Numbered from the stretch's first letter, positions 19,656 through 29,722 are shown. The stretch is DNA of 64,000 nucleotides from SAR202 cluster bacterium AC-409-J13_OGT_754m (GCA_009391235.1 VEXD01000004.1:1-64000), one strand, 5' to 3'. Notes: generated by a model not told the origin, from the letters alone. Numbers and translations are program-made.

Positions 19656-20630
19656 ATGAAATTTGCCATTGTAGGAGCGGGCGCTATAGGTGCCTATATA
19701 GGGGCCAAACTTTGGTTATCAGGGCATGATGTTTCCCTTATAGCGCGTGGTGACCATTTGAAGAAGATGCGCGAGGATGGAATTCAAATACTTGACCGGG
19801 GAGGGGACTTCGTAGCTCGTCCCAAGGCGACAGATGATTATGATGAAGTTGGACCCGTAGACTTTGTTTTTCTGACAGTTAAAGCACACAGTCTTATAGA
19901 AGTGGTGGATAAATTAGGCCCATTGATGGGACATAACACGTCAGTAGTGTCGGCTCAAAATGGTATTCCATGGTGGTATTTTTTTGGTCATGAAGGTGTC
20001 TGGAATGGAACCCAACTTAAAAGTGTGGATCCGGGAGGCATTATTTCCAAATATATCGCTCCAGAACGTATCATCGGATGTATCCTATATTTGTCAACTG
20101 AGATTGTTAAGCCTGGAGTCATCAGGTTTACGGAGGGCGACCGTTTAGCTATTGGAGAACTTGATGGTTCTAATTCGGAGAGGTGCAAAGAACTAGCGGA
20201 TGCGATAAAAAAAACTGGGTTAAGGTGTCCTATTAGGGGTAGGATTAGGGAGGATTTATGGGTCAAGTTACTGGGAAATGTTGCCTTTAACCCAATTAGT
20301 GCATTAACACGTTCGACTCTGGATCTTATCATCAGTGATAAAGGAGTAGCGTCACTGGCTCGAAAGTTAATGGAAGAAGCTGACTCGGTGGCCAGAGCGC
20401 TGGGTGTGAAGGTTCCTATATCTATAGAACAGCGCATGGTAGGTGCATCAAAAGTAGGACCGCATAAAACATCGATGCTTCAAGATGTGGAAAAGGGTCG
20501 AAAAATGGAATTAGATAGTATTTTGGGGGCAGTTGTGGAATTGGGTGATAAACTAGGAGTATCCGTAAATACCACAAGGTATATTTATTCGTGCGCTAAG
20601 CTATTGGAAAGGAACCTGATTGACGAATAA
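19656..20630 (+). CDS. 2-dehydropantoate 2-reductase (ketopantoate reductase) family protein
   Basis: MKFAIVGAGAIGAYIGAKLWLSGHDVSLIARGDHL; LWVKLLGNVAFNPISALTRSTL. Confidence 0.88.
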   Translation: MKFAIVGAGAIGAYIGAKLWLSGHDVSLIARGDHLKKMREDGIQILDRGGDFVARPKATDDYDEVGPVDFVFLTVKAHSLIEVVDKLGPLMGHNTSVVSAQNGIPWWYFFGHEGVWNGTQLKSVDPGGIISKYIAPERIIGCILYLSTEIVKPGVIRFTEGDRLAIGELDGSNSERCKELADAIKKTGLRCPIRGRIREDLWVKLLGNVAFNPISALTRSTLDLIISDKGVASLARKLMEEADSVARALGVKVPISIEQRMVGASKVGPHKTSMLQDVEKGRKMELDSILGAVVELGDKLGVSVNTTRYIYSCAKLLERNLIDE

Positions 20631-20684
20631 ACTGGTTTTATGGGTCCTAGTTATATTTAATGATGTTTTAGGTATTAATTAACG

Positions 20685-21971
20685 TTGTCATTCGGTAAAA
20701 ATAAATCCAGATTGCGGTTTTTCTATGGTTGGATCATCTTGGCAGTTGCTATGTTGGGCGGATTTATGTCAGGGCCTGGACAAACATATGGGGTATCTGG
20801 ATTCATAGATCCTATGATTAATAGTCTTGGTTGGTCAAGAACTCGAATATCTGGTCTTTATAGTGCTGGTTCTATGACTGCTTCCTTCGGAATGATTTTT
20901 GTAGGACAGTTATTGGATCGATATAGCGCACGCCTAGTCTTAACTATTGTTGCCATTCTGTTTGGATTGGTTCTTATTGGTATGAGTAGGATAAATAGTG
21001 AAATTGAAGCCTACCTGGGATTTTCCGCTATAAGAACTTTAGGACAGGGATCAATAATGCTTATAACCACAACTATGGTTGCCATGTGGTTCGTTAGGCT
21101 TAGAGGTAGGGTGATGGCAATAGCTATGATGGGTACTGCGTTAAGCCAAGCTTCATTTCCCCCATTAATACAATACCTGATCAACCATTTAGGATGGAGG
21201 GATGCTTGGGTAGCCTTAGGAATTATAGTTTGGGTATTTTTGGTGGCTCCAGTATTGATTTTAGTTCGACGCTCGCCAGAGGCGATAGGATTGCTACCCG
21301 ATGGAGATTTAAAGCCATCTTCTAAAGATGATAGTGATTTAGCCCTAAAAACCACTATTGAAGAACCAAAGTGGACTTTAGGTGAAGCAATAAGGACAAG
21401 ATCATTTTGGTTAATATTGTTTGTTGGATCGACTCCCTCACTTATTAGCACGGCTATGACATTCCATAATGAGTCACTTTTGGTCAATCGCGGATTAAAC
21501 CCGGAATTAGCAGCGGCTGTTTTGGCTACTGTAGCACCGGCAAGTTTAGGCGCAAGCATTGTCATTGGCTATTTGTCTGAAAGGCTTCCTAACAGGTATT
21601 TATTAGCGGTTGGACAGATATTTTTGGCGGCTACGATGATGTTCTATTTTGTTATGAATAAAGGATGGCATGCATTTATTTATGGAGGATTACTTGGTTT
21701 GAGTGGAGGGTCGAATATGGTTGTAAATTCAGTAATTTGGCCAAATTATTATGGTAGGCATCGCCTAGGGAGTATACGAGGAGTGGTTACTACTAGCATG
21801 GTTGCCATGTCCGCTTTAGGCCCTCTACCATTTGGATTGATGTTCGATGTCACTGGAGGATACACTTCAGCAATGTTGGTTTTCTTGATATTGCCTGTTA
21901 GTGGAATAATTGCAGCAGTCATAGCAAAACCTCCCAGTAAGGGTAAAGACCTCCGAGAGGTTCTCACATGA
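20685..21971 (+). CDS. MFS transporter
   Basis: Twelve-helix-like hydrophobic pattern; GWSRTRISGLYSAGSM...GQLLDRYSARLVL; GRHRLGSIRGVV. Confidence 0.88.
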   Translation: MSFGKNKSRLRFFYGWIILAVAMLGGFMSGPGQTYGVSGFIDPMINSLGWSRTRISGLYSAGSMTASFGMIFVGQLLDRYSARLVLTIVAILFGLVLIGMSRINSEIEAYLGFSAIRTLGQGSIMLITTTMVAMWFVRLRGRVMAIAMMGTALSQASFPPLIQYLINHLGWRDAWVALGIIVWVFLVAPVLILVRRSPEAIGLLPDGDLKPSSKDDSDLALKTTIEEPKWTLGEAIRTRSFWLILFVGSTPSLISTAMTFHNESLLVNRGLNPELAAAVLATVAPASLGASIVIGYLSERLPNRYLLAVGQIFLAATMMFYFVMNKGWHAFIYGGLLGLSGGSNMVVNSVIWPNYYGRHRLGSIRGVVTTSMVAMSALGPLPFGLMFDVTGGYTSAMLVFLILPVSGIIAAVIAKPPSKGKDLREVLT

Positions 21972-23386
21972 ATGAGAGAGATTTGGCTTTTTTGCCTGCT
22001 TGGCAACTTGGGAGACTGATTAAAACCAAAGAGATTTCCCCAGTTGAATTGACGGAGTTATATATCCGTAGAATAGAGGAATTCAATCCTGCTCTAAACG
22101 CTTTTATTACGATTGCCGCGGATTATGCAATTCGCGAGGCAAAATTGGTTGAGGCTAAGATTGCAGCTAATGATATCAGCAGTTCGTTTTTTGGAGTACC
22201 CATAGGCATTAAGGATCTGGAGTTGACCTCTGGTATTAGGTCAACTATGGGCTCACTGGTTTATGAAAATTATATTCCTGATAGAGATACTGTCGTTGTT
22301 GAGAGAATCAGGAATTCTGGGCAGATAATTTTGGGAAAGACGAATACACCTGAATTCGGTTTATCTGGGACCACTGAAAACCGTCTTGGAGAGGCATGTC
22401 GCAACCCATGGAATCTTGAACGGACTAGTGGTGGTTCTAGTGGTGGTTCAGGATCTGCAGTCGCAGCAGGGCTTTGTCCATTAACAACAGGCAGTGACGG
22501 CGGTGGATCCATCCGTATACCGTCAAGTTTTTGTGGAATTTATGGCATCAAGCCCACACTGGGTCGTATTCCTCGTTTTGGTGGTTTGGGCAAACCGTCC
22601 CCCAATCTAACTTCGCAAGCAGGTCCTATGACTCGTACTGTTCGTGATTCCGCATTATTACTGGACATTTTAGCGGGATATGATAAGAGAGACCCATATT
22701 CATTAAAAGATGCCCCTGCTAATTTTGCAGATGGTCTGGATCTAGGGATTAAAGGAGTCAAAATCGCTTGGAGTTCTGATCTAGGATATGCGGCTGTTGA
22801 GAAAGAAACACGAGACATTACATACGCGGCAGCTAAGGTATTTAGAGATTTGGGAGCTGACATTGATGAGCCAGTACTCTCTTTGGAACATCCTATGGAA
22901 GCATTTCTGAGCATATTTGCTGCTAATAACTATGCTTCATATGGTGATTTGATGGATTCGAGGAATGATATGCTTACTGAGTATGGAAGGCAAAATCTGG
23001 AATTAGGTCGAGACGTCACTGGAGTGGATTATGCTAGAGCGTTGCTGTCTGTACAGATCATGAGGGCAAAAATCGATGAATTAATGGACACATATGACTT
23101 GTTGGTGACTCCTACCATGGCTATTTCGGCTTTTCCGATAGATCAACAACCAGAATCTATAGATGGTTATTCAGTTCACTCTAGATGGGGCTATCTGCCA
23201 TTTACCCCTGTCTTTAATTTAACAGGCCAACCAGCAGCAAATGTGCCATGTGGTTTTTCACATGACGGAATGCCTATTGGGCTTCACATTGTAGGTAGAC
23301 GTGGAGAGGAAGGACTAGTGCTTAGGGCCTCCGCTGCTTTTGAACAGGCCAGACCATGGATTAATATACTACCTCCTATATGTTAA
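21968..23386 (+). CDS. Amidase signature family protein
   Basis: Ser-cisSer-Lys signature: GVPIGIKDLE, NPWNLERTSGGSSGGSGSAVAAGLCPLTTGSDGGGSIRIPSSFCGIYGIKPT. Confidence 0.94.
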   Translation: MNERDLAFLPAWQLGRLIKTKEISPVELTELYIRRIEEFNPALNAFITIAADYAIREAKLVEAKIAANDISSSFFGVPIGIKDLELTSGIRSTMGSLVYENYIPDRDTVVVERIRNSGQIILGKTNTPEFGLSGTTENRLGEACRNPWNLERTSGGSSGGSGSAVAAGLCPLTTGSDGGGSIRIPSSFCGIYGIKPTLGRIPRFGGLGKPSPNLTSQAGPMTRTVRDSALLLDILAGYDKRDPYSLKDAPANFADGLDLGIKGVKIAWSSDLGYAAVEKETRDITYAAAKVFRDLGADIDEPVLSLEHPMEAFLSIFAANNYASYGDLMDSRNDMLTEYGRQNLELGRDVTGVDYARALLSVQIMRAKIDELMDTYDLLVTPTMAISAFPIDQQPESIDGYSVHSRWGYLPFTPVFNLTGQPAANVPCGFSHDGMPIGLHIVGRRGEEGLVLRASAAFEQARPWINILPPIC

Positions 23387-23634
23387 GTTATAACACCCCT
23401 AAACCAGGTTTTATAATTATATTCGATTAAAGTGGCTACATGATAATAATCTTGTTGTTTCACATATAAAGGACTCTCCAAATACGAATAATTCAGTCAA
23501 CTTTAGCCTGCTTTTATGTTGACTGAGATTTCTGACTGTGAAACGGTTGCCCCACTCGTGAGCAGGTGAGGGACTTAGTTTTGCCCAAAGTGGGATGGGA
23601 AATAGATTTGATAATTTGTTGGGCTCTACGTTAG

Positions 23635-24309
23635 TTACACTGACCACGTTTCCTTTTTGTATGACATATCCCAAAACGAATACTCATACTTTAGGCTTAG
23701 ACGATATGCGTTTTCCATTTTGGCTAGAGTATCTTTATTTTGTGTTTGGGCCACTTCGTCGACCAGATCACGTATCCAAAAAGCCAGACCTTTGAAATCA
23801 AGGGCTGAATACATTTGTATCCATTGTTGATAAAGTGGCGCGTTTTGAGGCATGCCGGCAAGGCTCAATTGGTTCCCTATTTCCCAATAACCCCATTGGC
23901 ATGGGAGCAGCCCTGCAATCAATTCAGGGTATGAATGGTCGGAAGCTAGTGTTAAGAGAAATCTGGTATATGCTAACGTAGCCGGTGCTATTTTGGTTTC
24001 TTCTAATTCTTTTTTGGATATTCCGAATTGGGCGCAATAAGCACGATGAAGATCCATTTCATGATTGAGAGTCTGGTTTAGAAGATCAGCAAACCATCCC
24101 ATAGAGGCCAAATCAGGTGAACGGGAAGAGGCAATGGCTAACACGCGACTATAGTCTATAAGATAAAGATAATCCTGGCGTATATAAAACTTGAATGATT
24201 CTACATCCAGTGTTCCGTCACCGATACCTGTGATAAATGGGTGGGTTAGTATGGCTTGACGGAGTTCTACGGCGCGAGCTTCGATTTCTTTTGTATAACT
24301 CATAGTCAT
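23635..24309 (-). CDS. TenA/thiaminase II-like protein
   Basis: HPFITGIGDGTLDVESFKFYIRQDYLYLIDYSR, LLPCQWGYWEIG with the TenA catalytic-type Cys. Confidence 0.88.
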   Translation of the reverse strand: MTMSYTKEIEARAVELRQAILTHPFITGIGDGTLDVESFKFYIRQDYLYLIDYSRVLAIASSRSPDLASMGWFADLLNQTLNHEMDLHRAYCAQFGISKKELEETKIAPATLAYTRFLLTLASDHSYPELIAGLLPCQWGYWEIGNQLSLAGMPQNAPLYQQWIQMYSALDFKGLAFWIRDLVDEVAQTQNKDTLAKMENAYRLSLKYEYSFWDMSYKKETWSV

Positions 24310-24385
24310 CCTCGAAAATATATTTATGTGTTTTTAGTTGATGCTAGTCAAATACCCATAGATAAATGAATATCCTTGCGTACAA

Positions 24386-25273
24386 CTATGCAAATATTTT
24401 AATGGCTTGTTTCAACATTTTTACCGTAATTGGTGTAGTGCCAATCAGCTCACCGTCAATGTTTAGAATATCGTTTGTTTCTGGAAACAAAGAAAAACTG
24501 GAGGCCTGATAATAGGTAACTTCTGGTTCATTTATATGTGTGCCATTAAAGAGTTTGGGGAGCACTGAAATCAATCTTTGTCTGGTTATATTCGCATCTA
24601 CCACTACCAGATCAGCAAGCCCGTCATCCAATTTAGCTAAAGGTGCCATTTTCATGCCCTTTCCAATATGTATGGAGTTACATGCGACTACAAAGGTGAA
24701 ATCGCCAACGATTGTTTTATCATTAACAACCAAAGTGGCTCGCCGACTATTTTTTAGAAGTATCTCAATAATGCTAGCAACAGTGTAACGACTAGGCCCT
24801 AACCATCGAAGTGACTCAGATCGTTTTCCTACATCTGTTACCAGTCCCCAACCTACAAGATTAATTGAGAATATTACACTATCGTTCATCTTAATTTGGG
24901 CTACATCTATAAAACGGGTATTCTGACCAACTATTGCTTTAGCAGCTGCAATTGGATTTAAAAGCCCAAGATCATGAGCCACAGAATTACCGGATCCCCC
25001 TGGAATTAGGCCTATAGGTAAGGCCATTCCGTCTTGTCTGCCAAGCATTCCGTTGACGACTTCATGGAAAGTTCCATCACCTCCCAGGATTAAAAGTCCA
25101 TCGTAATTAGTTAACTCTAATTCTGATGCGAGTTCTCTGGCATGTCCTGGGAAATCTGTTGTAATTACTGATAGTTCGATTGCGCTTGAGTCAAAAATAG
25201 GCTTGATTGTATCCAAAAGCGCGGCGCTTTGTTTTTTTCCACTCTGTGGGTTAACAACAAGTACGAATCTCAT
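24386..25273 (-). CDS. Diacylglycerol kinase-family lipid kinase
   Basis: VNPQSGKK, LLILGGDGTFHEVVNGML, IPGGSGNSVAHDLG. Confidence 0.92.
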   Translation of the reverse strand: MRFVLVVNPQSGKKQSAALLDTIKPIFDSSAIELSVITTDFPGHARELASELELTNYDGLLILGGDGTFHEVVNGMLGRQDGMALPIGLIPGGSGNSVAHDLGLLNPIAAAKAIVGQNTRFIDVAQIKMNDSVIFSINLVGWGLVTDVGKRSESLRWLGPSRYTVASIIEILLKNSRRATLVVNDKTIVGDFTFVVACNSIHIGKGMKMAPLAKLDDGLADLVVVDANITRQRLISVLPKLFNGTHINEPEVTYYQASSFSLFPETNDILNIDGELIGTTPITVKMLKQAIKIFA

Positions 25274-25315
25274 TTAATATCCAGTTGGTTTCATCTGGTT
25301 AGGACATTCATTAAA

Positions 25316-26425
25316 TTAAGGTATTCTGAAAATACCAATCACAGGTAAATGGTCGGAAATCAAAAGAGTATCATTTGAACGTACTTTTTGGCCGACAAGA
25401 GTTAGAGCATTTGTATAAAACAGGTAATCAATAGTTCTATCTGGTGAAGCACCACTAATATGGTTGGGTGAGTGGGTGAACCAGTCCGCATAATCTTTAC
25501 CATTGATAAGTTCTATTGAAGGTATACTTCCCAATACCTCTAAGATGGGTGACAATTCTGTGCCGCTTGGGTTGTAATAGCTTTTTCCTTTGGTATCCAG
25601 AAGGTTGTATGCAAAGGAAGAAGAAAGTAAATTAAAATCTCCTCCTATAATAATGTTATCATGTCCCTGAGCTTGCTTTTTTGTAATTAAACCCATTACC
25701 TGTTTCACTTGAATTTCCATAGTATTATCAGATTGAGCAAACGCACTCAGGTGAGTATTCATAACATTGAGTGTGCCCGAATTAGTGATGGGTAATTGAA
25801 TTTCTAAAATCGCTCTTTTCGGATTCATTTGTTGCATAATCCAGGATTGTGATTGAATGCTAGTCAACGCATAACGAGTGGCTTCTGTAATTTGATACTT
25901 GGATATAGTGGACAATTTCATTCCTACTGAGCCCATGACGGAAGGATGTGGAACAAAGTCTGCTTTCCAATAAAAGGCTGAAGAGTGGTTTCTGTATTCT
26001 TTGGGTAATAGATTCAGTAGAGCTGCAAGTTGGTCCGCGTGACCTGTGCGTTTTGCTCCTTCGTCTACTTCTTGCAGTAGTACCACATCTGGATTCTCGG
26101 CGATAATGATTTCTGCTATTTGCTCTAGGACCTGTTGGCGTCTACTGATGGATGGCCAACTATCCTCTCCGCCATCAAAGAAAAAGTTGTTGTTTTTGTT
26201 TCCTGCTAAAAATTGGATGTTCCAGGATAATACTTTTAGGTTTTGTCCTGATTCGAGCATTGGCGCATTTGTTAGGTTAACGAATGTAGCGGATTCAACT
26301 TCTTCTACCTGCAGTGTAGAGAGATAAATCCAGGCAAAGAATGAGATGCCAATAAGAGATACAAGTAAAACTAAACAAAAAAGTAATTTCTTAGCGGTGG
26401 TATTTAAGGAAATAAAGCGTTTCAT
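25316..26425 (-). CDS. Endonuclease/exonuclease/phosphatase family protein, membrane-anchored or secreted
   Basis: VLSWNIQFLAG, PDVVLLQEVDEG, IIIGGDFNLLSSS, TIDYLFYTNAL, SDHLPVIG. Confidence 0.88.
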   Translation of the reverse strand: MKRFISLNTTAKKLLFCLVLLVSLIGISFFAWIYLSTLQVEEVESATFVNLTNAPMLESGQNLKVLSWNIQFLAGNKNNNFFFDGGEDSWPSISRRQQVLEQIAEIIIAENPDVVLLQEVDEGAKRTGHADQLAALLNLLPKEYRNHSSAFYWKADFVPHPSVMGSVGMKLSTISKYQITEATRYALTSIQSQSWIMQQMNPKRAILEIQLPITNSGTLNVMNTHLSAFAQSDNTMEIQVKQVMGLITKKQAQGHDNIIIGGDFNLLSSSFAYNLLDTKGKSYYNPSGTELSPILEVLGSIPSIELINGKDYADWFTHSPNHISGASPDRTIDYLFYTNALTLVGQKVRSNDTLLISDHLPVIGIFRIP

Positions 26426-26445
26426 TTAGAATGAGTCTGAGCCAG

Positions 26446-26541
26446 TTAGGTTCCCCAAAGTTTGCGGAAAATTCTTAAAACTATGTACAAAAGTCCTACA
26501 ACAACGACAAAAAACTTTAAGTACCCTATAAAGGATTCCAT
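26446..26541 (-). CDS. Possible 31-aa single-TM microprotein
   Basis: Reverse-complement ORF MESFIGYLKFFVVVVGLLYIVLRIFRKLWGT*, one hydrophobic helix with a basic C-terminal side; weak RBS. Confidence 0.35.
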   Translation of the reverse strand: MESFIGYLKFFVVVVGLLYIVLRIFRKLWGT

Positions 26542-26603
26542 ATTTTACTTATACACCAATTATGTTCTTGCGCCAACTAAGATTATGGGCCGATATGCTG
26601 CTT

Positions 26604-27650
26604 TCATTTGCATTCATAGAGTTCAATGGTTTTAAACTCCGCGTCAGAAAATGTACCGGTGTAATATGATGGGATAGACTTTAGAAACATGTCCGTCTCT
26701 GGTTGTGCTTCAAAAACCCACCTTTCTTTAGGGCTGAGACAACCTCCTCCCTTTAAAAACTTCGTGTTGTGCAGACTCTTATGTAAGATGTGTCCATCGA
26801 TATCCCTAACGGTCATTTCTCCTGTCCAACCTATGTTAATCAACGAATTATTCGAGACGACTACATCAAATCCGAGAGGTCGGCCCTCCGTATGATTCGA
26901 GGCAGCTTCTCTTGTAAGCTCTATTGAATAATCTGGGATAAGGGATTCATCTATTCCCTTACGATCAGTGCAATAGTTCGAATACAGGCTTTTAAGTTTG
27001 TAATCTCGAAGCACTCCTAGATCAGGGCTATCTGATTTTAATCTCATTGTGGCTGTTTCACCTGGAGATAGACAGGGGAAAATGCCGATACCCATCTCCT
27101 GGAACACGGTTTTTTCACCTTTCCAGACTGTATAGCCTTCTTCGTCTTTATAGTTTACTTCGTAGACTATATAGATTCCCCCAACAGCCTGAGAGGAATG
27201 AAGGTTTGTCACTAGCCCGTGCACATCGTTCCCATGACGGGTGGAAGTAAGTTGAATGAATTCTGATGAAGGGATGGGCGTAGGTGCAGGCGTAGGCGTA
27301 GGCGTAGGCGTAGGCATGGGTGTAGAGGTAGGAGTAGCTAGAGGTGTCACGGGCACCGGAGTAGCAGTAAGTGGAGGGGTAGTTATAGGTATAGGGACTT
27401 CTTTTATTACTTCCACCTCTACGATCTTCTCTATTATTTGAGCAACAGGAGTAGGGGAATCGAGAAAGCGAGCTTTCACCATTGCTTCAACCGTTGCGGG
27501 AATATTAATGGCTTTTATTCGGGCACTAATTGTGGCTTCAATGTCGGGTGTAGGTTCAACAGGTGAGGCTTCCTCGGAATTTGAAGAGCAAGCAACAGAA
27601 AGCAATAGAAGTAATGAGACTACTGTGATTAGAATGTATTGCTTAATCAC
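26604..27650 (-). CDS. Hypothetical lipoprotein with Pro/Thr-rich linker
   Basis: LLLLLSVACSSNSEEA lipobox-like signal, then a TPTPTPAPTP linker and a conserved-looking C-terminal domain. Confidence 0.65.
   Translation of the reverse strand: MIKQYILITVVSLLLLLSVACSSNSEEASPVEPTPDIEATISARIKAINIPATVEAMVKARFLDSPTPVAQIIEKIVEVEVIKEVPIPITTPPLTATPVPVTPLATPTSTPMPTPTPTPTPAPTPIPSSEFIQLTSTRHGNDVHGLVTNLHSSQAVGGIYIVYEVNYKDEEGYTVWKGEKTVFQEMGIGIFPCLSPGETATMRLKSDSPDLGVLRDYKLKSLYSNYCTDRKGIDESLIPDYSIELTREAASNHTEGRPLGFDVVVSNNSLINIGWTGEMTVRDIDGHILHKSLHNTKFLKGGGCLSPKERWVFEAQPETDMFLKSIPSYYTGTFSDAEFKTIELYECK
27276..27345. repeat. Degenerate hexanucleotide repeat (GGCGTA)n encoding the TP-rich linker
   Basis: gcaggcgtaggcgtaggcgtaggcgtaggcatgggtgtagaggtaggagta. 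Confidence 0.85.
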
Positions 27651-27759
27651 CTGACCACCTCATGTTCAAGTCAATTCATGTATTACTTATACATCAATTC
27701 CGTTACCGATCCAAGGTTGAGCCATTTTACAAATAAATTGCGTATATCATATAGTGGGA

Positions 27760-28146
27760 TTACCTGGGGTCTGTGACGTTAACTACCATGTAGTTAGCAG
27801 AATTCCTGGAAACTAGCATTCTTGCAATATCGGTTTTGCTAATGTTTTCTTCTACGTGTACTACGTTAGCCGGCACATAGAGAAAATCGCCCTCTTGGGC
27901 CAATAAATTATACTCAAGTGTATTACCGTAGTGCATGCGAATTGTACCTGAGAGTATGTAAATCCCTGACTCTGCGTCACCATGATGGTGAGGTGCGCTT
28001 TGACCTGGTGGAGCAGTTACCAAGCCAACCCATAATCCGGAACTGCCACAGGTATCTGATGCTATTCCTGAGGTTCGATGCATGCCGGGGGTTTGCGTAG
28101 TCTGTATGCTTTGTTGCTCTGGTTTAATCAAGGAAATTTGGTTCAT
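27760..28146 (-). CDS. Cupin-domain protein
   Basis: VTAPPGQSAPHHHGDAESGIYILSGTIRMHYG...EGDFLYVPANVVHVEEN. Confidence 0.88.
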   Translation of the reverse strand: MNQISLIKPEQQSIQTTQTPGMHRTSGIASDTCGSSGLWVGLVTAPPGQSAPHHHGDAESGIYILSGTIRMHYGNTLEYNLLAQEGDFLYVPANVVHVEENISKTDIARMLVSRNSANYMVVNVTDPR

Positions 28147-28223
28147 ATTCTCTCCAACAGAAGATTAAATTTATGTGTGTATAGCTTTGCTCTAGGTAAA
28201 TTGTTGGATATAAACACGTGATT

Positions 28224-29021
28224 TTATGTAGAGGCCGATATGCCACCATCAATGTTTATGGATATACCAGTTAAGTAACTGGCTCTCTCAGAAGCTAGGA
28301 ATGCAATAACATCCCCTGCTTCTTGTGATTCGCCCACTCTTCCTAGCGGTACAGCTCTATTTGTCGCAATCTGATTGTAATATGTCTCAATCGTGAGATC
28401 TTTATTTACCTTAATTTGGTTCATAAAACCGTCTGACTGTTGGCCGCTTTTTATTACTCCGATACAAACTGTATTTACAAGAATATTATATTCAGCTAGA
28501 TCTTTGGACATGGCTTTTGTTAATGCTATACCTGCTGCTCTTGTTACAGAGGTAGGAAGAGAGGATTTCCCTGGCGTTTTTCCAGATATCGCAGTTACAT
28601 TGATGATCCTGCCGGATCCTATTTTACGCATATAAGGGATGACATCTCTGCTAAACCGTATTGCCGCAAAAAGCTTTAAGTCCAAGTCAGTTTCCCAAAT
28701 TGAGTCCTCTACATTTTCGAACTGATTAGCTGATGACCGCCCGGCATTATTGACCAAAATGTCTATTCGCCCAAATTTACTATAAGCTGTCTCTATAGTC
28801 CTTTGTATATCTAACTTCTTGGTAACGTCACCTACAACCGTTATAATTTCGGCCTTGCTTTTACCCCTGATTTCAGATGCTGCTTTTTCTAAGACGTCTT
28901 CACGGCGTGCAATTATGACCGTATTAGCCCCTTCTTGTCCGAGGCGAATGGCAGTGGCCTTTCCAATTCCATCGCTTCCCCCTGTTATGATGGCTACCTT
29001 TCCTTTGAGACCTAATTCCAT
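28224..29021 (-). CDS. Short-chain dehydrogenase/reductase
   Basis: KVAIITGGSDGIGKATA, ILVNNAGRSS, YLTGISINIDGG. The usual SDR YxxxK catalytic motif is not obvious (ISGKTPGKSSLPTSVTRAAG). Confidence 0.87.
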   Translation of the reverse strand: MELGLKGKVAIITGGSDGIGKATAIRLGQEGANTVIIARREDVLEKAASEIRGKSKAEIITVVGDVTKKLDIQRTIETAYSKFGRIDILVNNAGRSSANQFENVEDSIWETDLDLKLFAAIRFSRDVIPYMRKIGSGRIINVTAISGKTPGKSSLPTSVTRAAGIALTKAMSKDLAEYNILVNTVCIGVIKSGQQSDGFMNQIKVNKDLTIETYYNQIATNRAVPLGRVGESQEAGDVIAFLASERASYLTGISINIDGGISAST

Positions 29022-29138
29022 GACTCCTCCTGTATGCGTGCAATTATTAAATATGAAGTAGTATAACTATAGTTACTTTCTTCTAATAAATTGGGGCTGC
29101 AAAATTATAGGGTGTTGTTCCAGAAGAAAAACAGGCAT

Positions 29139-29513
29139 TTAGTTTTTATCTTGTGACCATCCAATAACGGATGCTACTGCATAATTACGTGAATGGGAGA
29201 TGCTAATGGCGAGCTCTTGGATACCCAGATTGTCTGCTATGATCTTTGCGTTACCATGAAGCGATATGGTAGGAGCCTGGCCAGGCAATCTCAATATTTC
29301 AAAATCCTTCCACTTTACGCCTCTTATTCCAGTACCCAAAGCTTTCATTGCTGCTTCCTTGGCCGCGAATCTTGCTGCGAGACGTTCAACTTTATCACGA
29401 CAATATATTAGTTCATCAGCTGTATAGATTCGATGTAAAAACCGTGTCCCCCATCGTTGAATAGTCTGCTGGATACGGTCAATTTCAATTATATCTATTC
29501 CAGTTAACAACAT
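29139..29513 (-). CDS. acpS: Holo-[acyl-carrier-protein] synthase
   Basis: MLLTGIDIIEIDRIQ, RLAARFAAKEAAMKALGTG, ISISHSRNYAVASVI. Confidence 0.94.
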   Translation of the reverse strand: MLLTGIDIIEIDRIQQTIQRWGTRFLHRIYTADELIYCRDKVERLAARFAAKEAAMKALGTGIRGVKWKDFEILRLPGQAPTISLHGNAKIIADNLGIQELAISISHSRNYAVASVIGWSQDKN

Positions 29514-29722
29514 CTTTGATGGTTATATCAACTCTAATATGGGTAAGTTTGTAGAAGGAGTGTATTATATATATGTCATACCTACCGTGTCTAACGGATT
29601 TGGATGAGCATTTGATATTTATAGTATGTAGAAGGATGGTTTGTTTGGCATTTATAAGTTCTCATCAGGTACAATCAAACCGAATAAAATGTAATTTGCC
29701 TGATTAGATTGAGGAGAAAGGA

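Noticed and set aside
23521-23600. CTGAGAT segment near tenA resembling part of a TPP riboswitch
   Set aside because: Lacks the rest of the thi-box consensus and lies 3' of tenA, not in its leader.
27256-27441. 61-aa Gly/Val-rich ORF (GVGVGVGVGMG)
   Set aside because: Antisense reading of the hexanucleotide repeat encoding the Thr-Pro linker of the minus-strand lipoprotein.
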